This document shows positions 1 to 9,474 of a stretch of DNA of 64,000 bases, in pieces. The notes under the pieces are model-generated. The model was not told where the DNA came from. It saw only the letters and a program-made list of their open reading frames with translations, and ran no database searches. The position numbers and the translations under genes were made by a program. Position 1 is the first letter of the stretch. Every line of letters begins with the position of its first letter. Source of the DNA: Pseudomonas lactucae (GTDB taxonomy: Bacteria > Pseudomonadota > Gammaproteobacteria > Pseudomonadales > Pseudomonadaceae); assembly GCF_016937615.1 (NCBI RefSeq), contig NZ_JAFHKI010000115.1:1-64000 (forward strand), written 5' to 3'.

Positions 1-10
1 CAAAGCAAAT

Positions 11-70
11 GTGGGAGGGCTTGCTCCGATAGCCTTACCTAGCAGCTATCGGGAGCAAGCCCCCTCCCAC
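11..70. repeat. REP/REPIN-like inverted repeat
   Basis: Two long complementary arms (about 11-33 and 45-70) of the form GTGGGAGGGCTTGCTCC / GGGAGCAAGCCCCCTCCCAC enclose a short AT-richer loop. The right arm carries small insertions relative to the left. This is the usual look of the abundant intergenic palindromes of P. fluorescens-group genomes. It sits just downstream of the accA stop, so it may also help end the accA transcript. Confidence 0.85.
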
Positions 71-88
71 ATGAGTACCGCTGCGACG

Positions 89-1036
89 TTAGAGACCGTA
101 GCTCATCAGGCGCTCGTAACGACGGGCCAGCAACGCTTCGTTATCCAGCTTTTTGAGCATCGCCAGTTGCGAACCCAACTCGGCACGGATGGTCGCGGCA
201 GCAGCAGCCGGGTCGCGGTGCGCGCCGCCCAGTGGCTCGGCGATCACTTTGTCGACGATTCCCAGGCCTTTGAGGCGATCTGCGGTGATGCCCATGGCTT
301 CGGCAGCGTCCGGCGCCTTTTCGGCGGTTTTCCACAGGATCGAGGCGCAACCTTCCGGCGAGATCACCGCGTAGGTCGAATATTGCAGCATGTTCAGTTG
401 GTCGCAGACGCCAATGGCCAATGCACCGCCGGAACCACCCTCACCAATCACAGTGGCGATGATCGGAGTCTTCAGGCGGGACATGACACGCAGGTTCCAG
501 GCAATCGCTTCGCTCTGGTTGCGCTCTTCGGCGTCGATGCCTGGGTAAGCACCCGGTGTGTCGATGAAAGTCAGGATCGGCATCTTGAAGCGTTCGGCCA
601 TTTCCATCAGGCGGCACGCCTTACGGTAGCCTTCAGGGCGCGGCATACCGAAGTTGCGACGTACTTTTTCGCGTACTTCACGGCCTTTCTGATGACCGAT
701 CACCATCACCGGCTGGTCGTCCAGGCGAGCAATACCGCCGACGATGGCCGCGTCGTCCGAGAAGTGGCGGTCGCCATGCAGCTCGTCAAACTCGGTAAAG
801 ATATGCTGGATGTAGTCCAGGGTGTACGGACGGCGCGGATGGCGAGCCAGACGCGCGATCTGCCAGCTGGTCAGCTTGCCGAAGATGTCCTCGGTGAGCG
901 TGCTGCTCTTGTCTTGCAGGCGAGCGATCTCATCGCCGATATTCAGCGAATTGTCATTGCCGACCAGGCGCAGTTCTTCGATCTTGGCTTGCAGGTCAGC
1001 GATCGGCTGTTCGAAATCAAGAAAATTCGGGTTCAT
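89..1036 (-). CDS. accA: Acetyl-CoA carboxylase carboxyltransferase subunit alpha
   Basis: The 315-residue product is the alpha half of the carboxyltransferase that moves carboxylate from biotin-BCCP to acetyl-CoA, giving malonyl-CoA for fatty acid synthesis in the cytoplasm. Length and sequence match the family: an N-terminal helical part (MNPNFLDFEQPIADLQ), HPRRPYTLDY near residue 66, and the Gly-rich crotonase-fold loop GEGGSGGALAIG near residue 200. It lies downstream of dnaE in the same direction with about 140 bp between them, the usual Pseudomonas order. A REP-like palindrome follows its stop. The start lacks a strong Shine-Dalgarno sequence but fits family length. Confidence 0.97.
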   Translation of the reverse strand: MNPNFLDFEQPIADLQAKIEELRLVGNDNSLNIGDEIARLQDKSSTLTEDIFGKLTSWQIARLARHPRRPYTLDYIQHIFTEFDELHGDRHFSDDAAIVGGIARLDDQPVMVIGHQKGREVREKVRRNFGMPRPEGYRKACRLMEMAERFKMPILTFIDTPGAYPGIDAEERNQSEAIAWNLRVMSRLKTPIIATVIGEGGSGGALAIGVCDQLNMLQYSTYAVISPEGCASILWKTAEKAPDAAEAMGITADRLKGLGIVDKVIAEPLGGAHRDPAAAAATIRAELGSQLAMLKKLDNEALLARRYERLMSYGL

Positions 1037-1174
1037 AAGCGTCCGTCTTGGGTCGACGGCCAGGGTGAGCCTGGCCAGCCGGTTGTCTATTCGCGCCCTA
1101 CCTTAAGGGAGAGGCGCGTTTAGGTCGAGATTAAATGTTCAGTCAAGATCAGGCGAAATGCTATCGCGAGACCG

Positions 1175-4100
1175 TCAACGGTATTGGAGGAAGACGTTGT
1201 CACGGCCGAACTGGTCACGCAATGCTTGAATCAAGCCATCCGCCGGATCAATTCGCCAGGTCTCGCCGAACTGCAACATCGCCTTGGCGTCGTTGCCGGT
1301 GTACTCCATGGTCACCGGGCACGCACCACGGTGACGCTTGAGCAGGTCACCCAACCAGCGTAGCTGATCGCCCTTGAGCGCTTCGGTTTTCACCTTCAAG
1401 CGCAGGCTCTCGGCCAGGTTGGTGCGCGCATCTTCCATGCTCATCACCCGCTTGATGCGCAGGCGCAGGCCGCCGGAGAAGTCATCATTACTGACCTCGC
1501 CTTCCACCACCACCATGGCATCGGTCTGCAACAGCGACTGCGCCGAATGGAAGGCGTCGGCAAACAGCGACGCCTCGATGCGGCCCGAACGGTCGTCAAG
1601 GGTGATGAAACCCATCTTGTCGCCTTTTTTGTTCTTCATCACCCGCAGGGCGATGATCATGCCGGCGACGGTTTGAGTGTCGCGCGCAGGCTTGAGGTCG
1701 ATGATGCGCTGACGGGCGAAACGGCGGATCTCGCCTTCGTACTCGTCAATCGGGTGCCCGGTGAGGTACAGACCCAAGGTATCTTTCTCACCCTTGAGAC
1801 GCTCCTTGAGGGTCAGATCCTTAGCCTTGCGGTGGTTGGCGTACACATCCGCGTCTTCTTCGACGAACAGCCCGCCAAACAGGTCGGCGTGACCGCTGTC
1901 ATGGGTGCGGGCGGTTTGTTCGGCGGCCTTGATCGCCTCTTCCATGGCGGTGAGCAGCACCGCGCGGTTGCGGTCGATATTCGCTTGATACGCCTTCGGC
2001 TCGTCATGAAAATATGGGCCAAGACGGTCCAACGCGCCGCTGCGGATCAAGCCATCGAGGGTTCGCTTGTTGATACGTTTAAGGTCAACCCGCGCGCAGA
2101 AGTCGAACAGGTCCTTGAACGGTCCGTCCTGACGCGCTTCGGTGATCGCCTCCACCGGGCCTTCGCCCACGCCCTTGATCGCGCCCAGGCCATAGATGAT
2201 GCGACCTTCGTCGTTCACCGTGAACTTGAACTCCGAGGCGTTCACGTCCGGCGCGTCGAGGCGCAGTTTCATGGTGCGCACTTCTTCGATCAAGGTCACG
2301 ACCTTGTCGGTGTTGTGCATATCCGCCGAGAGTACCGCCGCCATGAACGGCGCCGGGTAGTGGGCCTTCAGCCAGGCGGTCTGGTACGACACCAGGCCGT
2401 AGGCGGCGGAGTGGGATTTGTTGAAGCCATAACCGGCGAATTTCTCCACCAGGTCGAAAATGTTGCCGGCCAGGTCGGCATCGATATTGTTGGTGGCACA
2501 CCCTTCAATGAAACCGCCGCGCTGCTTGGCCATTTCCTCGGGTTTCTTCTTACCCATGGCTCGACGCAGCATGTCCGCGCCGCCGAGAGTATAACCCGCC
2601 ATTACCTGGGCGATCTGCATCACCTGTTCCTGATACAGGATGATGCCGTAGGTCGGCGCCAGTACCGGCTTGAGGCCTTCGTACTGGTAGTCGGAGTGCG
2701 GGTACGCCAGTTCGGCGCGGCCGTGCTTACGGTTGATAAAGTCATCAACCATGCCTGATTGCAGCGGGCCCGGACGGAACAGGGCCACCAGTGCGATCAA
2801 GTCTTCCAGGCAGTCGGGCTTGAGCTTTTTGATCAGCTCTTTCATGCCGCGCGACTCAAGCTGGAACACCGCCGTGGTTTCAGCCTTTTGCAGCAGGCTG
2901 TAGGTCGGTTTGTCGTCCAGCGGAATAAACGCGATATCCAGCGGCGCCTCGCCAACCTTGGCACGGTCGCGGTTGATGGTCTTGAGCGCCCAGTCGATGA
3001 TCGTCAGGGTCCGCAGGCCCAGGAAGTCGAACTTCACCAGGCCGGCCGCCTCCACGTCGTCCTTGTCGAACTGGGTGACCAGGCCGTCGCCTTCTTCATC
3101 GCAATAGATCGGCGAGAAGTCAGTGAGCTTGGTCGGCGCGATCACCACGCCACCGGCGTGTTTACCGACGTTACGCACTACGCCTTCGAGCTTGCGCGCC
3201 ATTTCCCAGATTTCGGCGGCTTCCTCATCGACCTTGATGAAGTCGCGCAGGATTTCTTCCTGCTCGTAGGCCTTTTCGAGGGTCATGCCGACTTCGAACG
3301 GGATCATCTTCGACAGGCGATCCGCCAGGCCGTAGGACTTGCCCTGCACCCGCGCCACGTCGCGGATTACCGCTTTTGCGGCCATGGAACCGAACGTGAT
3401 GATCTGGCTGACCGCGTTGCGACCATATTTCTCGGCCACGTATTCGATCACACGGTCGCGACCGTCCATGCAGAAGTCGACGTCAAAGTCGGGCATGGAG
3501 ACCCGTTCCGGGTTCAGGAACCGTTCGAACAGCAGGTCATATTCCAGCGGGTCAAGGTCGGTGATCTTCTGCACATAGGCCACCAGCGAGCCGGCACCTG
3601 ACCCACGGCCCGGGCCGACCGGCACACCGTTGCTTTTGGCCCACTGGATAAAGTCCATCACGATCAGGAAGTAACCGGGGAAGCCCATCTGGATGATGAT
3701 ATCCAGCTCGAAGTTCAGCCGGTCGACGTAGACCTGGCGCTTGGCCTCGTAATCTTCGGTGGTGTCCTTGGGCAACAGGACCGAGAGACGCTCTTCCAGG
3801 CCGTCAAACGACACCTTGCGGAAATACTCGTCGATGGTCATGCCATCGGGGATCGGGAAGTTGGGCAGGAAGTGTTTGCCCAGCTTCACTTCAATGTTGC
3901 AGCGCTTGGCGATTTCGACGGAGTTTTCCAGGGCCTCGGGCAGGTCGCTGAACAACTCTGCCATTTCCTCAGCGCTTTTGAGGTACTGCTCTTCGCTGTA
4001 ATTCTTGGAGCGACGCGGGTCATCCAGGGCACGGCCTTCACCGATGCACACGCGGGTTTCGTGGGCTTCGAAATCTTCCTTCTTGATAAAGCGCACATCG

Positions 4101-4696
4101 TTGGTCGCGACCAGCGGCGCGCCCAGTTTGTCGGCCAGGGCCACGGCGGCGTGCAGGTGCTCTTCATCATTGGGGCGGTTGGTGCGTTGCACTTCCAGGT
4201 AGAAACGGTCGGGAAAGACCTGCATCCACTCCTTCGCGAGCACTTCGGCTTCCTGAGGGTTGCCGCCCAGCAACGCGAGACCGACCTCGCCCTCTTTGGC
4301 GGCCGACAGCATGATCAGGCCTTCGCTGGCCTCGGCAACCCATTCGCGCTCGATGATGACCGAACCGTTGCGCTGACCATCGATAAAGCCACGGGAAATC
4401 AGCTCGGTGAGGTTGCGATAGCCCACACCGTTCATCGCCAGCAGGCTGATGCGGCTCAAGGCATTATCCGGGTCTTTGTTGGACAGCCACAGGTCGGCGC
4501 CGCAGATCGGCTTGATACCGGCGCCCATGGCATTCTTGTAGAACTTGACCAGGGAACACATGTTGTTCTGATCGGTCACCGCGACCGCAGGCATGTTCAT
4601 GCCCACCAGGGTTTTAACCAACGGTTTGATCCGTACCAGGCCGTCGACCAGGGAGTACTCAGTGTGCAGGCGCAGGTGAACGAATGAAGCCGGCAT
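1175..4696 (-). CDS. dnaE: DNA polymerase III subunit alpha
   Basis: This is the replicative polymerase subunit, 1173 residues from the ATG that gives MPASFVHLRLHTEYSLVDG. That start is preceded by AGGA about 7 nt upstream. A longer open frame to 4855 exists but adds 53 residues with no family likeness and overlaps rnhB. The N-terminal PHP domain (HLRLHTEYS) is followed by the C-family polymerase core with PDFDVDF carrying catalytic aspartates, then helix-hairpin-helix and OB-fold segments. The gene is intact and lies between rnhB and accA. Confidence 0.97.
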   Translation of the reverse strand: MPASFVHLRLHTEYSLVDGLVRIKPLVKTLVGMNMPAVAVTDQNNMCSLVKFYKNAMGAGIKPICGADLWLSNKDPDNALSRISLLAMNGVGYRNLTELISRGFIDGQRNGSVIIEREWVAEASEGLIMLSAAKEGEVGLALLGGNPQEAEVLAKEWMQVFPDRFYLEVQRTNRPNDEEHLHAAVALADKLGAPLVATNDVRFIKKEDFEAHETRVCIGEGRALDDPRRSKNYSEEQYLKSAEEMAELFSDLPEALENSVEIAKRCNIEVKLGKHFLPNFPIPDGMTIDEYFRKVSFDGLEERLSVLLPKDTTEDYEAKRQVYVDRLNFELDIIIQMGFPGYFLIVMDFIQWAKSNGVPVGPGRGSGAGSLVAYVQKITDLDPLEYDLLFERFLNPERVSMPDFDVDFCMDGRDRVIEYVAEKYGRNAVSQIITFGSMAAKAVIRDVARVQGKSYGLADRLSKMIPFEVGMTLEKAYEQEEILRDFIKVDEEAAEIWEMARKLEGVVRNVGKHAGGVVIAPTKLTDFSPIYCDEEGDGLVTQFDKDDVEAAGLVKFDFLGLRTLTIIDWALKTINRDRAKVGEAPLDIAFIPLDDKPTYSLLQKAETTAVFQLESRGMKELIKKLKPDCLEDLIALVALFRPGPLQSGMVDDFINRKHGRAELAYPHSDYQYEGLKPVLAPTYGIILYQEQVMQIAQVMAGYTLGGADMLRRAMGKKKPEEMAKQRGGFIEGCATNNIDADLAGNIFDLVEKFAGYGFNKSHSAAYGLVSYQTAWLKAHYPAPFMAAVLSADMHNTDKVVTLIEEVRTMKLRLDAPDVNASEFKFTVNDEGRIIYGLGAIKGVGEGPVEAITEARQDGPFKDLFDFCARVDLKRINKRTLDGLIRSGALDRLGPYFHDEPKAYQANIDRNRAVLLTAMEEAIKAAEQTARTHDSGHADLFGGLFVEEDADVYANHRKAKDLTLKERLKGEKDTLGLYLTGHPIDEYEGEIRRFARQRIIDLKPARDTQTVAGMIIALRVMKNKKGDKMGFITLDDRSGRIEASLFADAFHSAQSLLQTDAMVVVEGEVSNDDFSGGLRLRIKRVMSMEDARTNLAESLRLKVKTEALKGDQLRWLGDLLKRHRGACPVTMEYTGNDAKAMLQFGETWRIDPADGLIQALRDQFGRDNVFLQYR

Positions 4697-4772
4697 AGTG
4701 ATCCTGTCTTTATACGTGGAAACAACAAGGCCCGGATTGTACCGGGCCTTGGCAAAAACATCAGCCTCGCGA

Positions 4773-5405
4773 CTAAACCTCGCTGAGGTTCTCGCGCAGC
4801 TCATAAGCCTGGCGCACCGGAGCAAAGGAGCGCCGGTGGATAGGCGTGGGGCCAAGGCGGGCCAGGGCTTCCAGATGAACGGGCGTTGGGTAGCCTTTGT
4901 GGCCGCCGATGCCGTAGCCGGGGTAGATCAACTCGAACGCGGCCATTTCACGGTCACGGCTGACCTTGGCCAGAATCGATGCGGCCGCGATGGCTGGAAC
5001 CTTGCTATCACCCTTGACCACCGCCTCGGATGGCATGGCCAGTTTCGGGCAACGGTTGCCGTCGATCATCGCCATTTTTGGCGTGATATGCAGGCCTTCC
5101 ACGGCGCGCTGCATGGCGAGCATGGTGGCGTGGAGGATATTCAATTGGTCGATTTCTTCGACTTCGGCCCGGGCGATGTGCCAGCTCAGGGCTTTTTCAC
5201 AGATCTCGTCGTAGAGCTTTTCGCGGCGCGCTTCGGTGAGTTTTTTCGAATCGTTGAGGCCGAGGATCGGACGGTTCGGGTCGAGGATCACCGCCGCTGT
5301 GACGACGGCGCCGCACAAAGGCCCGCGCCCGACCTCATCAACACCGGCCACCAGTTCGTGGGCTTGGGCAACCAGGCTGAAATCCAGGCCCATTTGCATC
5401 TTCAT
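4773..5405 (-). CDS. rnhB: Ribonuclease HII
   Basis: The 210-residue RNase HII removes RNA from RNA-DNA hybrids and misincorporated ribonucleotides. The signature GVDEVGRGPLCGAVV near residue 22 holds the first catalytic Asp-Glu pair, and LNDSKKLTEARRE follows. The ATG overlaps the lpxB stop in an ATGA junction, which implies translational coupling in the lpx-rnhB-dnaE operon. A second in-frame ATG two codons downstream (MQMGLDFS) is an alternative start and changes nothing functional. Confidence 0.95.
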   Translation of the reverse strand: MKMQMGLDFSLVAQAHELVAGVDEVGRGPLCGAVVTAAVILDPNRPILGLNDSKKLTEARREKLYDEICEKALSWHIARAEVEEIDQLNILHATMLAMQRAVEGLHITPKMAMIDGNRCPKLAMPSEAVVKGDSKVPAIAAASILAKVSRDREMAAFELIYPGYGIGGHKGYPTPVHLEALARLGPTPIHRRSFAPVRQAYELRENLSEV

Positions 5406-6539
5406 AAGGCTTCCTGTTTGTTGCCGATCAAGGTCAACACGGCGTCCGCCGCCTGATTCGAGGCATCACGGCGCAGGGTGCGATGAATCTCGTCAAATCC
5501 ACGGGTCTGCTCTTCGCCGCCGTCGATCAACGGGAGCAGGGTCTGTGCAAGGGCGTCTGGCGTTGCATCGTCCTGTAATAACTCCGGCACCAACAGGCGC
5601 TGAGCCAGCAAATTGGGCAGGGAGATGTACGGGCTCTTGACCATGCGTTTGAGGATCCAGAACGTCAATGGCGCCAGGCGATAGGCCACGACCATCGGGC
5701 GCTTGTACAGCAACGCCTCCAGGGTCGCGGTACCGGAGGCGATCAACACCGCATCACAGGCCGCCAGGGCCAGGTGCGACTGGCCATCGAGCAGCGTCAA
5801 CGGCAGGTTGCGCCCTTCCAGCAACGTTTCGATCTGCGCACGGCGTTGCGGGCTGGCGCAGGGCAGCACAAAACGCACACCTGGCTTCAGGGCCTGCAGG
5901 CGCTCGGCAGCATCAAAAAACACGCTGGCCAAACGGCCGACTTCACCGCCGCGACTGCCCGGCATCAATGCGACGAGCGGACCGTCGGGTAAGCCGAGTT
6001 CGGCACGCGCGCTGCGCGGTCTGCCTGCAAAGGTATGGTGTCGGCCAAGGTATGCCCGACAAACCGCACCGGCACGCCCTTCTCTTCGTAGAATCGGGCC
6101 TCGAAGGGCAGCAACGTCAGCATCAGGTCACAGCCTTCGCGGATCTTCAGCACACGCTTCTGCCGCCAGGCCCACACAGAGGGACTGACGTAGTGCACGG
6201 TCTTGATCCCGGCCTGACGCAACTTGAGTTCGATATTAAGGGTGAAGTCCGGCGCATCGATTCCGATAAAGACGTCGGGCTTTTCTTCGATCAGCGTCTG
6301 GATCAGCAGCTTGCGCCGGCCAGCAGCTCACGCAGCCGACCCAGCACTTCCACCAGGCCCATGACCGACAGGCGTTCCATGGGGAAGTAGGACGTGAGGC
6401 CTTCGGCCTGCATCAATGGCCCACCGACACCGATGAATTCCACTGCCGGATGCTGAACCTTGATGGCGCGCATAAGACCCGCGCCGAGAATATCGCCGGA
6501 AGCTTCCCCGGCCACCAGTGCAATAAGCAGACTGCCCAT
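5402..6539 (-). CDS. lpxB: Lipid-A-disaccharide synthase, split by two apparent frameshifts
   Basis: LpxB joins UDP-2,3-diacylglucosamine to lipid X to form the lipid A disaccharide. Three consecutive reading frames together encode the whole enzyme: MGSLLIALVAGEASGDILG at the N-terminus, then VHYVSPSVWAWRQKRVLK, then LMPGSRGGEVGRLASVFF to the C-terminus. Restoring one base near 6317 (a GG that should be GGG) gives RELLARRKLLI, and restoring one near 6011 gives DRAAARAELGLPDGPLVALMPGS. The rejoined protein has 379 residues, as usual for Pseudomonas. The gene is normally essential and its neighbours are intact, so source-sequence errors are more likely than a true pseudogene. It starts 2 nt after the lpxA stop and overlaps rnhB. 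Confidence 0.9.
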
Positions 6540-6541
6540 GA

Positions 6542-7318
6542 TCAGCGGGTGATGCCGCGAGTCGACGCCTGGATCGAGTCACGGAACACCGCGACTTCCG
6601 GGAACAACGCCGCCGACTCGGTCAGTTGGGCCAATGCCTGGTCCACCGTCAGCCCCTGGCGGTACACCACCTTGTAGGCACGGCGCAGCGCATGGATGGC
6701 GTCTTCGCTGAACCCGCGACGGCGCATGCCCTCGAAGTTCATGCTGCGAGCCTCAGCAGGGTTGCCGAACACCGTCACAAACGCCGGAACATCCTTGCCG
6801 ATGGCGGTACCCATGCCGGAAAAGCTGTGGGCGCCGATATGGCAGTACTGATGCACCAGGGTGAAACCGGACAGGATCGCCCAATCATCAACGTGCACAT
6901 GACCAGCCAACGCCGTGTTGTTGACCAGGATGCAGTGGTTGCCGATCACGCTGTCGTGGCCGATATGGGCATAGGCCATTACCAGGTTGTGATCGCCCAG
7001 GGTGGTTTCGGCACGATCCTGCACCGTGCCACGGTGAATGGTCACGCCTTCACGAATGATGTTGTGGTCACCGATTACCAGACGTGTTTCTTCACCCTTG
7101 TACTTCATGTCCGGGGTGTCTTCGCCTACCGACGAGAACTGGTAGATACGATTGTGTTTGCCAATGCGGGTCGGACCTTTGAGGATCACATGCGGCCCGA
7201 TGACAGTCCCCTCGCCGATTTCCACACCTGCGCCGATGATCGACCAAGGGCCGACCTCAACGTCGGCGGCCAGTACGGCCGACGGATCGATGATTGCGCG
7301 AGGGTCAATCAAACTCAT
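6542..7318 (-). CDS. lpxA: UDP-N-acetylglucosamine acyltransferase
   Basis: The 258-residue LpxA adds the 3-hydroxyacyl chain to UDP-GlcNAc, the first step of lipid A synthesis. The sequence is a left-handed beta-helix of hexapeptide repeats (for example [21 protein letters not shown]) followed by a C-terminal helical part. The loop [15 protein letters not shown] near residue 120 holds the catalytic His. The start [13 protein letters not shown] overlaps the fabZ stop in an ATGA junction. The longer upstream frame would lie inside fabZ and is rejected. Confidence 0.96.
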
Positions 7319-7755
7319 AGTTTGCGTTCCGCGCAGATGATCTCGGCGGAGCACACAGGCTTGCCATCCACCGAGGCCTGGCACTCGAACTTCCAGATCT
7401 GGCGCTTGCAGCTGATGAACTTGGCTTCCAGGATCAACTGGTCACCCGGGGTAACCGGGTTGCGAAAACGCAATTTGTCCGAGCCTACGAAATAGTAAAG
7501 CGTGCCATCGGCAGGCTTGAGGTCGAGCATTTTGAAACCAAGGATACCGGCAGCCTGGGCCATTGCTTCGATGATCAATACGCCCGGCATGATTGGATGC
7601 GCAGGGAAGTGACCATTGAAGAACGGTTCGTTGATGCTGACATTCTTGTAGGCACGAATGCGCTTTTCCTCGACATTGAGGTCCACTACGCGATCCACCA
7701 GCAGGAACGGGTAACGGTGAGGCAGGTATTCGCGAATCTCGTTGATGTCCATCAT
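7315..7755 (-). CDS. fabZ: 3-hydroxyacyl-[ACP] dehydratase
   Basis: FabZ (146 residues) dehydrates 3-hydroxyacyl-ACP in type II fatty acid synthesis. It competes with LpxA for the hydroxyacyl-ACP substrate, which explains its place between lpxD and lpxA. The hot-dog fold signature [20 protein letters not shown] includes the catalytic His49 and Glu63. The two adjacent Met codons at the start make the exact first residue uncertain by one. It is translationally coupled to lpxA. Confidence 0.96.
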
Positions 7756-7865
7756 TTCGGGGGGAAGCCTGTAATAAAGATTGGGGGCGGGCGACTAAAC
7801 GCACGCCCGCTAGCAAATCAAGGAGGCAAGTCTAGCGGCTGTGCGCACTTGATATGGAAATGGTA

Positions 7866-8921
7866 TCAGCCTTCTGATGAAGCATTACCGCCAGGGGTCA
7901 CGTCCCCAACACGCTTTTCCAGCTGTTTGAGACGTCTAGCCATGTCGTCGAGCTGCCTCAAACGCGCTGCGCTTTTACGCCATTCAGCCGCAGGCTGCAT
8001 GGCGGTACCGGAAGAGTAGGCCCCAGGCTCGGTAATCGAGTGAGTAACCATGGTCATGCCGGTGATGAATACGTTGTCGCAAATGTCGATATGCCCCACC
8101 AGACCTACGCCACCGGCGAGCATGCAGTGCTTGCCGATTTTGGTGCTGCCGGAAATCCCCACGCACGCCGCCATGGCGGTGTGATCGCCAATCTGAACGT
8201 TGTGGGCGATCTGGATCTGGTTGTCGAGTTTCACACCGTTACCGATCACGGTATCGGCCAAGGCCCCGCGGTCGACAGCCGTATTGACACCAATTTCCAC
8301 GTCATCGCCGATCAATACACCGCCGACCTGGGCAATCTTGTGCCAGACACCTTTGGCATTGGCAAAGCCGAAGCCTTCACCACCGATCACCGCACCGGAT
8401 TGAATCACCACACGCTCACCGATACGCACATCGTGGTAAAGGGTCACGCGAGGGGCCAACCAACCGTCCGCACCGATTTCGCAGCGCGCACCAATAAAAC
8501 AATGCGCACCAACCGTTACACCTGCCGCAATGCGCGCGCCACTCTCGATCACCGCAAACGCGCCAATGCTCGCCGCAGGGTCAACGTAGGCATCGTCGGC
8601 GATGACCGCCGATGGATGAATACCGCCGGCGGCCTTGGGTTTCGGATCAAACAGGTGCGACACCCGCGCGTACGCCAGGTAGGGGTCAGCCACCACCAGC
8701 GCATCCCCGGCAAACCCTTCAGCATCAGCGGCCTTCAGCAATACAGCTGCAGCGTGGCTGTCGGTGAGGTATTTACGGTATTGAGGGTTTGCGAGGAAGC
8801 TCAACTGAGCTGGGCCAGCCTCCTGCAAGGTGGCTAGCCCAGTAATTTCCTTCTCCGGGGAGCCACGCAAGGCAGCCCCCAGGAACTCGGCCAACTCGCC
8901 GAGCTTGATAGTCGCGGTCAT
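7866..8921 (-). CDS. lpxD: UDP-3-O-(3-hydroxyacyl)glucosamine N-acyltransferase
   Basis: LpxD (351 residues) adds the N-linked hydroxyacyl chain in lipid A synthesis. An N-terminal uridine-binding domain (MTATIKLGELAEFLGAAL) precedes a left-handed beta-helix of hexapeptide repeats from about residue 100, with HNVQIGDHTAMAACVGISG in the region of the catalytic His. A short C-terminal helix (LRQLDDMARRLKQLEKRVG) closes the protein, as in the trimeric family. It follows skp after only 3 nt and precedes fabZ by about 110 bp. Confidence 0.96.
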   Translation of the reverse strand: MTATIKLGELAEFLGAALRGSPEKEITGLATLQEAGPAQLSFLANPQYRKYLTDSHAAAVLLKAADAEGFAGDALVVADPYLAYARVSHLFDPKPKAAGGIHPSAVIADDAYVDPAASIGAFAVIESGARIAAGVTVGAHCFIGARCEIGADGWLAPRVTLYHDVRIGERVVIQSGAVIGGEGFGFANAKGVWHKIAQVGGVLIGDDVEIGVNTAVDRGALADTVIGNGVKLDNQIQIAHNVQIGDHTAMAACVGISGSTKIGKHCMLAGGVGLVGHIDICDNVFITGMTMVTHSITEPGAYSSGTAMQPAAEWRKSAARLRQLDDMARRLKQLEKRVGDVTPGGNASSEG

Positions 8922-8924
8922 GGC

Positions 8925-9428
8925 TTACTTCAGCTGGTTCATGCGCTCGATCACCTGACGGGTGATGTCGTATTGAGGCTTGACGTCGATTACTGCGCCA
9001 CGCTCGAACACCAGGTCAAAGGCGCCTTTCTTGATCACTTCTTCCACGGCGCTGTCGAGCTTAGGCTTGAGCTGCTTGAGCATTTCGCGGTCGGCAACAG
9101 CCTTGGCTTCGTTGAGCTCCTTGGACTGGAACTGGTAGTCACGAGCCTTTTGCTTGAATTCAAGCTCCAGGCGCTCGCGCTCGCCTTGCTGCATCTTGTC
9201 ACCACCGGCTACCAGACGATCCTGGATGCCCTTGGCGCTGCTTTCCAGAGTCTTGAGCTTGGTCAGTTGCGGACCGAATTTTTTCTCGGCGTCCACGGCG
9301 TATTTCTTGGCCGCGTCGGACTCCAGCAGGGCCATCTGATAGTTCAGGACGGCGATTTTCATTTCGGCGAAGGCCGGGGTGGTTACCAGCACGGTGGCCA
9401 GCAGAACCAATTGAGTCAACTTACGCAC
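8925..9428 (-). CDS. skp: Periplasmic OmpH/Skp-type chaperone
   Basis: This 167-residue periplasmic chaperone holds unfolded outer membrane proteins on the way to BamA. I place the start at a GTG (reading MRKLTQLVLLATVLVTTP), preceded by AGGAG 8 nt upstream. It gives a clean signal peptide cut after AFA. The longer open frame to 9554 would overlap bamA and spoil the signal. The mature part is charged and helical (EKKFGPQLTKLKTLESSAKG), as expected of the jellyfish-like trimer. It lies directly after bamA. Confidence 0.93.
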   Translation of the reverse strand: MRKLTQLVLLATVLVTTPAFAEMKIAVLNYQMALLESDAAKKYAVDAEKKFGPQLTKLKTLESSAKGIQDRLVAGGDKMQQGERERLELEFKQKARDYQFQSKELNEAKAVADREMLKQLKPKLDSAVEEVIKKGAFDLVFERGAVIDVKPQYDITRQVIERMNQLK

Positions 9429-9474
9429 AATGCAACTCCTACAGAATCCGTTGTCGTTATCTTGGGTCAGACGC

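Noticed and set aside
5402..6539. lpxB as a real pseudogene
   Set aside because: It is essential in nearly all Gram-negatives, both breaks are single G/C losses and the protein is otherwise conserved end to end.
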